The position numbers and the translations under genes were made by a program. Of a DNA stretch of 64,000 nt, positions 56,699-64,000 are shown one piece after another. The stretch comes from Pseudomonas alkylphenolica (GTDB lineage: Bacteria; Pseudomonadota; Gammaproteobacteria; Pseudomonadales; Pseudomonadaceae), in NCBI RefSeq assembly GCF_004025535.1, contig NZ_QJRG01000044.1, positions 372,001 to 436,000 on the forward strand, written 5' to 3'. Positions within the stretch are counted from its first letter, which is position 1. Every line of letters begins with the position of its first letter. A model generated the notes under the pieces. It was not told the origin of the DNA and did not search any database. It saw nothing but the letters and a program-made list of their open reading frames with translations.

Positions 56699-58843
56699 AT
56701 GATCAGCAACGAACTCAAAACTACCATTCAGGGCGCCTATTCGCGTTTTCTCGAAGCCAAGAGCCTCAAGCCGCGCTACGGTCAGCGGCTGATGATTGCC
56801 GAAGTGGCCAAGGTGCTTGGCGATATTGCCTGCGACGACGAAGGTCGACGCTCGGGCGACCCCGCCGTGGTGGCCGTCGAAGCCGGTACCGGTACCGGCA
56901 AGACCGTTGCCTACAGCCTGGCCTCGATCCCGGCGGCGAAAGCTGCCGGCAAGCGCCTGGTGATCGCCACGGCGACGGTGGCGCTGCAGGAGCAGATCGT
57001 CTTTAAAGACCTGCCCGACCTCATGCGCAACAGCGGCCTGAACTTCACGTTTGCCCTGGCCAAGGGGCGGGGGCGCTATCTGTGCCTGTCCAAGCTCGAC
57101 CTGCTGCTGCAGGAAGGCCATGCGCAATCGGCCACGGCCTCGTTGTTCGAGGAGGAAGGCTTCAAGATCGAGGTCGATGAGGCCAGCCAGAAGCTGTTTA
57201 CCAGCATGATCGAAAAGCTCGCTGGCAACCGTTGGGACGGTGACCGCGACAGCTGGCCCCAGGCCCTTGAAGACCAGGACTGGGCGCGCCTGACCACCGA
57301 CCATAGCCAGTGCACCGGCCGCCATTGCCCGAACTTCGGGCAATGCACGTTCTACAAGGCCCGTGAAGGCATGGGCAAGGTCGACGTCATTGTCACCAAC
57401 CATGACATGGTCCTGGCCGACCTGGCCCTGGGCGGCGGCGCTGTGCTGCCCGACCCGCGTGACACCATCTACGTGTTTGACGAAGGCCATCACCTGCCAG
57501 ACAAGGCCATCGGCCATTTCGCCCATTACACCCGCCTGCGCTCCACCGCCGACTGGCTTGAGCAGACCGCCAAGAACCTGACCAAACTGCTGGCGCAACA
57601 CCCTTTGCCAGGTGACCTGGGCAAATTGATCGAGCAGGTGCCGGAGCTGGCGCGGGAGATCAAGGCGCAGCAGCAGTTCATATTCAGCGCTTGCGAGCAG
57701 GTGGCCGATTTCCGCCCCGGCGAAGACATGGAAGGCCGTGAGCGGCCCCGACACCGCTTTGAAGGCGGCGTGGTGCCCGAGCACATGCGCGAAATGGGCA
57801 TTGAACTGAAGAAGGGCTTCTCGCGCCTGACCGACCTGTTCACCCGCTTGACCGAGTTGCTCAAAGAGGGGATGGATGCCGAGGTCAACATCGGTATCGC
57901 CAGCCATCAGGCTGAAGAGTGGTACCCGCTGTTCGGCAGCCTGTTGATGCGCGCCCAGGGCAACTGGGAACTGTGGACGGCCTTTACCGCCGAAGACCCG
58001 GAAGACAGCCCGCCCATGGCGCGCTGGCTGACCCTTGCCGAGAGTGGGGCGCTGTTCGACATCGAGGTCAACGCCAGCCCGATCCTGGCTGCCGAGATGC
58101 TGCGGCGCAACCTGTGGAACGTGGCTCATGGCGCACTCGTCACTTCGGCAACGCTGACGGCGCTGGGTAAGTTCGATCGTTTCAGAATGCGTGCCGGCTT
58201 GCCCAAGGACGCAGTCACCAGCGTGGTGCCCAGCCCGTTCCATCACACCGATGCCGGTGTTCTGCGTGTACCGGACCTGCGTGCCGACCCCCGCGATGCT
58301 GCCGCGCATACGGCGGCAATCATCCGCGACCTGCCGGAGCTGGTCGAGGGATCGCGTGGCTCGCTGGTGCTGTTCTCCTCGCGCAAGCAGATGCAGGACG
58401 TATTCGACGGGCTGGACCGTGATTGGCGTAAACAGGTGTTCATCCAGGGCAACCTGTCCAAACAGGAAACCCTGAACAAGCACAAGGCGCGCGTGGATGG
58501 TGGCGACTCCAGTGTGCTGTTTGGCCTGGCGAGCTTTGCCGAAGGCGTCGACTTGCCAGGTGCCTATTGCGAACACGTGGTAATCGCCAAGATCCCCTTC
58601 GCCGTGCCGGACGACCCGGTCGAGGCGGCGTTGGCCGAGTGGATCGAGGCGCGTGGTGGTAACCCGTTCATGGAGATCGCCGTGCCGGACGCGTCCCTGC
58701 GCCTGATCCAGGCCTGTGGTCGCTTGCTGCGTACCGAAGAAGACCGCGGCACGATCACGCTGCTCGATCGTCGCGTGGTCACCCAGCGTTATGGCAAGGC
58801 TATTCTCAACGCGCTGCCGCCGTTTCGACGGGAAATTTCCTGA
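56699..58843 (+). CDS. dinG: ATP-dependent DNA helicase DinG
   Basis: A superfamily 2, XPD-like helicase of 714 residues. Walker A reads EAGTGTGKT (about residues 61-69). The [4Fe-4S] cysteines are Cys in GRYLCLSKL and the set CTGRHCPNFGQC. The DEAH-type box is FDEGHHLPD, and the C-terminal motif is LIQACGRLLRTEEDRG. It unwinds DNA 5' to 3' and resolves R-loops and replication-transcription conflicts. It is a monocistronic gene, followed at a distance of 81 bases by the glycoside hydrolase gene. Confidence 0.95.
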   Translation: MISNELKTTIQGAYSRFLEAKSLKPRYGQRLMIAEVAKVLGDIACDDEGRRSGDPAVVAVEAGTGTGKTVAYSLASIPAAKAAGKRLVIATATVALQEQIVFKDLPDLMRNSGLNFTFALAKGRGRYLCLSKLDLLLQEGHAQSATASLFEEEGFKIEVDEASQKLFTSMIEKLAGNRWDGDRDSWPQALEDQDWARLTTDHSQCTGRHCPNFGQCTFYKAREGMGKVDVIVTNHDMVLADLALGGGAVLPDPRDTIYVFDEGHHLPDKAIGHFAHYTRLRSTADWLEQTAKNLTKLLAQHPLPGDLGKLIEQVPELAREIKAQQQFIFSACEQVADFRPGEDMEGRERPRHRFEGGVVPEHMREMGIELKKGFSRLTDLFTRLTELLKEGMDAEVNIGIASHQAEEWYPLFGSLLMRAQGNWELWTAFTAEDPEDSPPMARWLTLAESGALFDIEVNASPILAAEMLRRNLWNVAHGALVTSATLTALGKFDRFRMRAGLPKDAVTSVVPSPFHHTDAGVLRVPDLRADPRDAAAHTAAIIRDLPELVEGSRGSLVLFSSRKQMQDVFDGLDRDWRKQVFIQGNLSKQETLNKHKARVDGGDSSVLFGLASFAEGVDLPGAYCEHVVIAKIPFAVPDDPVEAALAEWIEARGGNPFMEIAVPDASLRLIQACGRLLRTEEDRGTITLLDRRVVTQRYGKAILNALPPFRREIS

Positions 58844-58924
58844 CCCCCGGGGATCTATGCTCCGGGGTGTTGTCTATGACTCAGTTCAAGGCCCGCATGG
58901 GCCCTCAAGGAGAGCTCCAGCCCT

Positions 58925-61180
58925 ATGATTCGCCGTACCTTGCCTGCTGTCTTCGCCCTGATGTTCAGCACCCCGCTGCTGGCCGGGCAACAGACGCTGT
59001 TCAGCTTCGTGCGTCCGGCCGCTGTGGTCAACGTGGCCACTGAAGACGCCAGCTTGCCGCAATACAACGCAGAGCAGACGGCCGAGGGCGAGGTGTTGCG
59101 GCGGGTCGTGTTCAATCCGGTGCAGCGCCCAAGCCTGCGCCTGAGCCCGCAAGCTGGTGCGTGGGACTGGTCGGCTGCCACGGCCATGACGTTGCGCCTG
59201 CAAAGCGGCATGGACTGGCCGCTGACGGTTGATGTCACGGTGTTGAGCAGTGATGGCAAGACCCTCACCAGTCGCATCGACCTGCCTGCGGGCCCGGCGC
59301 AAACGGTGCTGGTGCCGCTGGTGGCCAGCTCGCCGCTGAGCCAGGGCATGCGCGCCGGGCCGCCGATGCCCTGGGTTCACGCTGGTCAGCGCTGGTTGCT
59401 GACCAGCAGCAGCGGGGCGCTGGACCTCAAGCAAGTGGTGTCGGTAACCCTGTCGATGAGCCAGCCGAATGTCGCCCAGAGCCTGATGATCGAGCGTGTC
59501 GGCATCCAGGATGACGACCAGGTGCAAAAGGCCGTGTACAGCGAGCTGATTGATGGCTATGGCCAATCAACCCGGGGTCGTTGGCCAGAGAAGATCGTCA
59601 GCGATGATCAATTGAAGGTTGCGGCAAACCGTGAGCAACAGCAGCTCAAGGGCTGGCTGGCCGAGCGCAGCCAACTGCCGCGCGATCAGTTTGGCGGTGT
59701 GACCGGCGGGCCGGCCTTCGACGGCAAGGGCTTCTTCAGGACCGAGAAGCGGGACGGGCGCTGGTACCTGATCACCCCTGAAGGTCATCCGTTCTACTCG
59801 CTGGGCGTCAACACCGTCGCTGCCGACGGTGGCCGCACCTACGTTGCCGGGCGCGAATCGATGTTCACCGCCTTGCCCCAGGCCGGCGAGCCGTTGGCGC
59901 AGTTTTATGGCGAGGGCAACAACAAGGACGGCAACGGCTCGTCGAGCGGTCGCCAGTTCAATCAGGGCCGCTGGTTCGACTTCTATGCCGCCAACCTTGA
60001 GCGCAGCTATGGCAAGCCATGTACCCCGGTAACGGCTACTGCCACCACTGCAGCCGTGGAATGCCCGGCGCCGGTGCTGGATATTCAGCGTTGGCAGGGG
60101 CACAGTCTCGATCGCCTGCAGGCCTGGGGTTTCAACACGCTGGGCAACTGGAGCGATGCTGGCCTGGGCCACGCCAATCGTCTGCCGTACACCCTGCCGC
60201 TGTCGATTGTTGGTGACTACACCAGCATCAGCACGGGCATGGACTGGTGGGGCAGCATGCCTGACCCGTTTGACCCGCGCTTTGCCATGGCCACTGAGCG
60301 TGCGGTGGCCATCGCTGCCCGCGACCACCGCGACGACCCCTGGCTGATTGGTTATTTTGCCGACAACGAGCTGGCCTGGGCAGCGCCAGGTAAAGACCCC
60401 AAGGCGCGTTACGCATTGGCCTATGGCACCTTGCGACTGACCACGGACGTGCCGGCCAAGCGTGCATTTCTCAAGCAGCTGCGTGACAAGTACCGGAACC
60501 AGGAAGGCCTTTCCAAGGCCTGGGGTATCAACCTGCCTGCTTGGGAATTGATGGAAGACCCTGGCTTCGAACCGCCGTTACCGAGCCCGGAACACCCCGA
60601 GATCGAAGCGGACTTCCAGTACTTCCAGAAGGTCTTCGCCGAAACATACTTCAAGACCATCGCCGACTCGCTCAAATGGCATGCACCCAATCATCTGCTG
60701 CTGGGTGGGCGTTTCGCCGTCAGCACGCCGGAAGCGGTGGCGGCCTGTGCCGAATTTTGCGATGTCCTGAGCTTCAACTTCTATACGCCAAAACCTCAGG
60801 ATGGCTACGACTTCGCCCAGCTCAATGCCCTGGACAAGCCCGTGCTGGTCTCTGAATTCCAGTTTGGTTCGCGTGACCGCGGCCCGTTCTGGCCGGGCCC
60901 GATGGAAGTGGCCAAGGAAGAAGGGCGAGGGCCGGCCTATGCCGCCTTTCTCAAGGCCGCGCTGGCAGAGCCATCGATTGTTGGCGTGCACTGGTTCCAG
61001 TACCTGGATCAACCTGCCAGTGGCCGTCTGCTTGATGGCGAGAACGGTCACTTCGGCCTCGTCGGTCTGACGGATGTCCCGTTTCAGGGTTTTGTCGACG
61101 CGGTACGTAAAAGCAACCTGCAAGCGCAGCAACAGCTCGTTCATTCCCAGGCTGCCGAAAAAGCGGCTAAGGCCCCTTAA
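58925..61180 (+). CDS. exported glycoside hydrolase (agarase/beta-galactosidase-like, clan GH-A)
   Basis: A protein of 751 residues with a signal peptide (MIRRTLPAVFALMFSTPLLA) and an N-terminal carbohydrate-binding-like beta domain (about 55-195). A TIM-barrel follows: FYSLGVNTV, WGFNTLGNWSD, proposed acid/base Glu482 in YFADNELAW, and proposed nucleophile Glu644 in VLVSEFQFG. The pairing NE...SEF is typical of retaining clan A enzymes. It resembles proteins annotated as beta-agarase in pseudomonads; the real substrate could be an exopolysaccharide. CAAGGAGAG nine bases before the ATG is a good ribosome site. Confidence 0.82.
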   Translation: MIRRTLPAVFALMFSTPLLAGQQTLFSFVRPAAVVNVATEDASLPQYNAEQTAEGEVLRRVVFNPVQRPSLRLSPQAGAWDWSAATAMTLRLQSGMDWPLTVDVTVLSSDGKTLTSRIDLPAGPAQTVLVPLVASSPLSQGMRAGPPMPWVHAGQRWLLTSSSGALDLKQVVSVTLSMSQPNVAQSLMIERVGIQDDDQVQKAVYSELIDGYGQSTRGRWPEKIVSDDQLKVAANREQQQLKGWLAERSQLPRDQFGGVTGGPAFDGKGFFRTEKRDGRWYLITPEGHPFYSLGVNTVAADGGRTYVAGRESMFTALPQAGEPLAQFYGEGNNKDGNGSSSGRQFNQGRWFDFYAANLERSYGKPCTPVTATATTAAVECPAPVLDIQRWQGHSLDRLQAWGFNTLGNWSDAGLGHANRLPYTLPLSIVGDYTSISTGMDWWGSMPDPFDPRFAMATERAVAIAARDHRDDPWLIGYFADNELAWAAPGKDPKARYALAYGTLRLTTDVPAKRAFLKQLRDKYRNQEGLSKAWGINLPAWELMEDPGFEPPLPSPEHPEIEADFQYFQKVFAETYFKTIADSLKWHAPNHLLLGGRFAVSTPEAVAACAEFCDVLSFNFYTPKPQDGYDFAQLNALDKPVLVSEFQFGSRDRGPFWPGPMEVAKEEGRGPAYAAFLKAALAEPSIVGVHWFQYLDQPASGRLLDGENGHFGLVGLTDVPFQGFVDAVRKSNLQAQQQLVHSQAAEKAAKAP

Positions 61181-61331
61181 CGATGGCTTGGCGGCCTGAT
61201 GCGCGCTGTGCGCACCAGGCCCTTGAAGGGGCTGTTTTGTGCAACCGCCTGGCCTCTGTCTGTTCCCAAAATCACCGCAGGCTGAAACAATGCACGCCAT
61301 TTCTGATATTGGTGTGCGGGAGAACGGCTGA

Positions 61332-62477
61332 GTGCAGATTCAGGGTCATTACGAGCTTAAATTCGAAGCCGTTCGCGAAGCCTTTGCCGCGTTGTTCGAC
61401 GATCCCCAGGAGCGTGGTGCAGCGCTGTGTATTCAGGTCGGGGGAGAGACTGTCGTCGACCTCTGGTCGGGTACCGCCGACAAGGACGGTGCCGAGGCAT
61501 GGCACAGCGACACGATCGTCAATCTGTTCTCCTGTACCAAGATGTTCACTGCCGTGACTGCCTTGCAATTGGTGGGGGAGGGCAAACTGGCCCTGGACGT
61601 ACCTGTTGCGCGCTATTGGCCCGAGTTTGCCCAGGCCGACAAGCAGGCGATCACCTTGCGTCAGTTGCTCAGCCATCGCGCTGGTTTGCCGGCCATTCGC
61701 CAGCTGATGTCGGCTGAGGCGTTCTACGACTGGCAGACCATGGTCGACACCCTGGCCGCTGAAGCTCCCTGGTGGACACCGGGCACCGCCCACGGCTATG
61801 CGGCGATCACCTTCGGCTGGCTGATCGGCGAGCTGATCAGCCGCGCCGATGGTCGCGGGCCGGGTGAGTCGATTGTGGCCCGCACCGCACGCCCTTTGGG
61901 GCTGGACTTTCATATCGGTCTGGCCGACGACGAATTTCACCGCGTCGCCCACCTCGCCAGAGGCAAGGGCAACATGGGCGACGAAGCTGCCCAGCGCCTG
62001 CTCCAGGTCACCCTGCGCGAGCCCGAGGCGTTGTCGACTCGTGCTTTTACCAACCCGCCCGGCATGCTTACCAGCACCAACAAGCCTGAGTGGCGGCGCA
62101 TGCAGCAGCCGGCGGCCAACGGCCACGGCAATGCCCGCAGCCTGGCAGGGTTCTACGCCGGTTTGCTCGACGGTAGTCTGCTGGAGTCCGAGCTGCTCGA
62201 TGAGTTGACCCGTGAACACAGCCTGGGCGAGGACAAGACGCTGTTGACCCGTACCCGTTTCGGTCTGGGCTGCATGCTTGATCAGCCGACCGTGGCCAAC
62301 GCTACCTTTGGTCTGGGCAGTCGTGCATTTGGTCATCCAGGTGCCGGCGGGTCTGTCGGTTTTGCCGATCCGGAGTACGATGTCGCCTTTGGTTTTGTCA
62401 CCAACACCCTGGGCCCTTATGTATTGATGGACCCTCGGGCGCAAAAGCTGGTACGCGTCCTGGCCGAATGCCTTTGA
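61332..62477 (+). CDS. beta-lactamase-fold serine hydrolase (EstB-like esterase)
   Basis: A class C beta-lactamase/family VIII esterase of 381 residues. The SxxK motif is SCTK (Ser67-Lys70), the tyrosine motif lies in GTAHGYAAIT, and a C-terminal HPGAGGSVGFADP replaces the KTG box. It has no signal peptide, so it is cytoplasmic and more likely an esterase than a lactamase. The start is GTG at 61332; no ATG lies near the conserved N-terminus. Confidence 0.84.
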   Translation: MQIQGHYELKFEAVREAFAALFDDPQERGAALCIQVGGETVVDLWSGTADKDGAEAWHSDTIVNLFSCTKMFTAVTALQLVGEGKLALDVPVARYWPEFAQADKQAITLRQLLSHRAGLPAIRQLMSAEAFYDWQTMVDTLAAEAPWWTPGTAHGYAAITFGWLIGELISRADGRGPGESIVARTARPLGLDFHIGLADDEFHRVAHLARGKGNMGDEAAQRLLQVTLREPEALSTRAFTNPPGMLTSTNKPEWRRMQQPAANGHGNARSLAGFYAGLLDGSLLESELLDELTREHSLGEDKTLLTRTRFGLGCMLDQPTVANATFGLGSRAFGHPGAGGSVGFADPEYDVAFGFVTNTLGPYVLMDPRAQKLVRVLAECL

Positions 62478-62576
62478 TCGGTTAACCCCGGTAGGGCCTG
62501 AACCCTTTGTCTATTCTGAATTCCAATACCCACTGCCAGTGGGCTGAATTTCTTTCATTTTCATGGTGTATCGCTG

Positions 62577-63545
62577 ATGTCTTCACATAAAACCTTAGCT
62601 CTTGCCCTGTGCCTGGCCATGACCGGTTGTGCCCAGCACGCCCAGAAAGGCCAAGCCGACAGTGCAATCAACTGGTGGCCGTTCGGTTCGGAGCAAGTTG
62701 CCGACCAGGAAGTGAAGGACGTTGTGGTCGAGAAAGTGGCCAAAGCTGAAGCCAAGTCCGAAACCAACAGCCGCTGGTGGTGGCCGTTTGGCGACAGCGA
62801 CAAGGCCAAGGCTGCTGCGGTACCGAAAATTGACCAGAAGGCTACGCAGGCCTGGCTGGACAACTACGAGCCGAAACTGCGTGAAGCCATCAAGGACAGC
62901 AAGTTCGAAGTGGAACGCCGTGACGACGTGCTGATCGTGACCGTGCCGGTCGACAGCTCCTACAACCCGGATCGTCCGGCGATGCTGCTGCCGGTCACCC
63001 TGGGTCCGATCACCCGCGTAGCCAAAGCCGTTGAAGCTGACAAAGACGCCGCTGTTCTGGTGCTGGGTCATGCCGATTCCAGCGGCGCGGCTGCGGCCAA
63101 CCAGAAACTCAGCCAGGAACGTGCCCAGTCGGTGGCGGCGATCTTCCGCCTCAGCGGGCTGGAGCGTAACCGTCTGATGCTGCGTGGCATGGGCTCGGTA
63201 ATGCCGCGCGCCGCCAACGACAGCCTGCAGGGACGTTCGCTGAACCGTCGGGTTGAACTGGTGCTGACGCCACAGAACACCATGGTTGCCATGCTGGCCA
63301 AGTACAAGCAGCCAACGCCGAGCCCGGCCGAATTGGTAGCGGTGCAAGATGCCAAGGCACCGGTCAAGGCGGCAGTCAAGCCGTCAGCGGCTGCCACGAA
63401 AAAAGCCAGCACCGTCAAGAAGGCGAGCGCGAGCAAAACCGTCGCCGCCAAGAAAAAAGCCCCGGCAGCCAAGCCTGCCGCAAAAAAAGCAGCCCCGGCT
63501 GCGAAAAAAGTGGCTGCCAGCACAAGCCCTGCGAAGACCAACTGA
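62577..63545 (+). CDS. OmpA family lipoprotein with lysine/alanine-rich tail
   Basis: A protein of 322 residues. The lipobox lies at Cys18 (MTGC). Two copies of WWPFG follow (33-37 and 68-72), then an OmpA domain (LGHADSSGAAAANQKLSQER around 163-182). From residue 255 a highly basic Lys/Ala/Pro tail (KKKAPAAKPAAKKAAP) resembles the histone H1-like repeats of AlgP. The domain should bind peptidoglycan, while the tail could bind DNA, polyphosphate or lipopolysaccharide. It lies 18 bases upstream of pdxH, a pairing known in Pseudomonas. Confidence 0.85.
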   Translation: MSSHKTLALALCLAMTGCAQHAQKGQADSAINWWPFGSEQVADQEVKDVVVEKVAKAEAKSETNSRWWWPFGDSDKAKAAAVPKIDQKATQAWLDNYEPKLREAIKDSKFEVERRDDVLIVTVPVDSSYNPDRPAMLLPVTLGPITRVAKAVEADKDAAVLVLGHADSSGAAAANQKLSQERAQSVAAIFRLSGLERNRLMLRGMGSVMPRAANDSLQGRSLNRRVELVLTPQNTMVAMLAKYKQPTPSPAELVAVQDAKAPVKAAVKPSAAATKKASTVKKASASKTVAAKKKAPAAKPAAKKAAPAAKKVAASTSPAKTN

Positions 63546-63563
63546 TCGTCAAGGAACGCAGCA

Positions 63564-64000
63564 ATGACCCAAACCCTGGCTGATATGCGCCGCGACTACA
63601 CCCGTGATGGACTGGCTGAAGGCCAGGCGCCGGGTGAGCCCTTTGCGTTGTTTCGCCGTTGGTTCGATGACGCGGTGAAAACCGAGCAGCCGCCGGTGGA
63701 AGCCAACGCCATGACGGTGGCTACGGTGGATGCCGATGGCCGTCCGCATTGCCGGATCCTGTTGCTCAAGGGGCTGGATGAACAAGGTTTTACCTTCTTC
63801 ACCAACTACGAGAGTGCCAAGGGCCAGCAGTTGCAGGCCAATCCGTGGGCTGCCATGACCTTCTTCTGGCCTGCCCTGGAACGCCAAGTGCGGATCGAAG
63901 GCAAAGTGGTCAAGGTTACGCCGGCAGAATCGGACGAGTATTACCAGGTGCGCCCGCTGGGCAGTCGCCTGGGCGCCTGGGCATCACCGCAGAGCCGGGT
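63564..64000 (+). CDS. pdxH: pyridoxamine 5'-phosphate oxidase (3' end missing)
   Basis: The first 145 residues of the FMN enzyme that oxidises pyridoxine or pyridoxamine phosphate to pyridoxal 5'-phosphate. The start is [17 protein letters not shown], and the FMN-binding [20 protein letters not shown] and [14 protein letters not shown] are present. The window ends inside the gene at about two thirds of the expected length. AAGGAA lies nine bases before the ATG. Confidence 0.95.
   Translation, partial: MTQTLADMRRDYTRDGLAEGQAPGEPFALFRRWFDDAVKTEQPPVEANAMTVATVDADGRPHCRILLLKGLDEQGFTFFTNYESAKGQQLQANPWAAMTFFWPALERQVRIEGKVVKVTPAESDEYYQVRPLGSRLGAWASPQSR

Noticed and set aside
56576..58576. A 666-residue open frame antisense to dinG
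   Set aside because: DinG has all helicase and Fe-S motifs on the plus strand; the antisense product has no motif and no ribosome site.
61332..62477. AmpC-type beta-lactamase
   Set aside because: It has the SxxK motif but no signal peptide and no KTG box, so a cytoplasmic esterase is more likely.

Overview
This 64 kb window is a stretch of core chromosome from a fluorescent pseudomonad, most likely of the Pseudomonas putida group. The evidence is the high GC content, the dense gene packing, and the gene order. The Aau/Aat acidic amino acid block sits directly beside glpDRKF, followed by argF-grxD-bfrB-bfd-prx-rnt-pyrC-motY-argG, then nth-rnf-metG-mrp-csp-dcd, then quiP-GST-ychJ-ompA-dinG-pdxH. 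As I recall them, these runs match known Pseudomonas genomes. I saw no insertion sequence, prophage, CRISPR array, rRNA or tRNA gene.

Layout. 1-9.2 kb: the 5' part of an FMN-binding glutamate synthase-family gene, the large helicase lhr, a Nudix hydrolase, a LysE exporter, metR, an exported alpha/beta hydrolase and glpM. 9.2-15.9 kb: aatJ-aatQ-aatM-aatP (glutamate/aspartate ABC importer) followed by its own two-component system aauS-aauR. A textbook sigma-54 promoter and a perfect TTCGG-N4-CCGAA palindrome lie upstream of aatJ. 16-21 kb: glycerol catabolism (glpD, glpR, glpK, glpF) with GlpR-like operators. 21-33.7 kb: ybaK, a PhzF-family gene, an ABC ATPase, argF, a molybdopterin oxidoreductase, iron and redox genes (grxD, bfrB, bfd, peroxiredoxin), rnt, pyrC, motY and argG. 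Both argF and argG have 21-bp-spaced ArgR direct repeats over or near their promoters, and bfd has a Fur box.

33.7-39.8 kb: an AT-richer orphan membrane protein, a NarL-type response regulator, a 57-residue PA3496-family gene, nth and a reduced rnf operon. The rnf operon is the most unusual locus here. rnfC is absent. RnfB has no N-terminal membrane anchor and instead carries a C-terminal tail that looks like the end of RnfC. RnfA and RnfE have lost three of the four cysteines that hold the intramembrane iron-sulfur cluster in canonical Rnf. 39.9-48.2 kb: metG, mrp/apbC, a cold-shock gene, dcd, a small proline-rich protein, an M14-like deacylase and a five-haem cytochrome c that fuses a three-haem dehydrogenase-subunit module to a TsdA-like two-haem module. 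48.3-64 kb: the acyl-homoserine-lactone acylase quiP, a GST, SEC-C/YchJ proteins, envelope lipoproteins (two tandem OmpA paralogues), a DUF1145 plus collagen-like gene pair, a CopD-like protein, dinG, an exported glycoside hydrolase, a beta-lactamase-fold esterase, a third OmpA lipoprotein with an AlgP-like tail, and the start of pdxH.

Taken together the window carries nitrogen and carbon acquisition (Glu/Asp, glycerol), arginine synthesis, iron storage and release, and envelope functions. Most regulatory logic can be read locally: Aau with sigma-54, GlpR, ArgR and Fur. Comparisons with E. coli or P. aeruginosa sequences were made from memory, without alignments.
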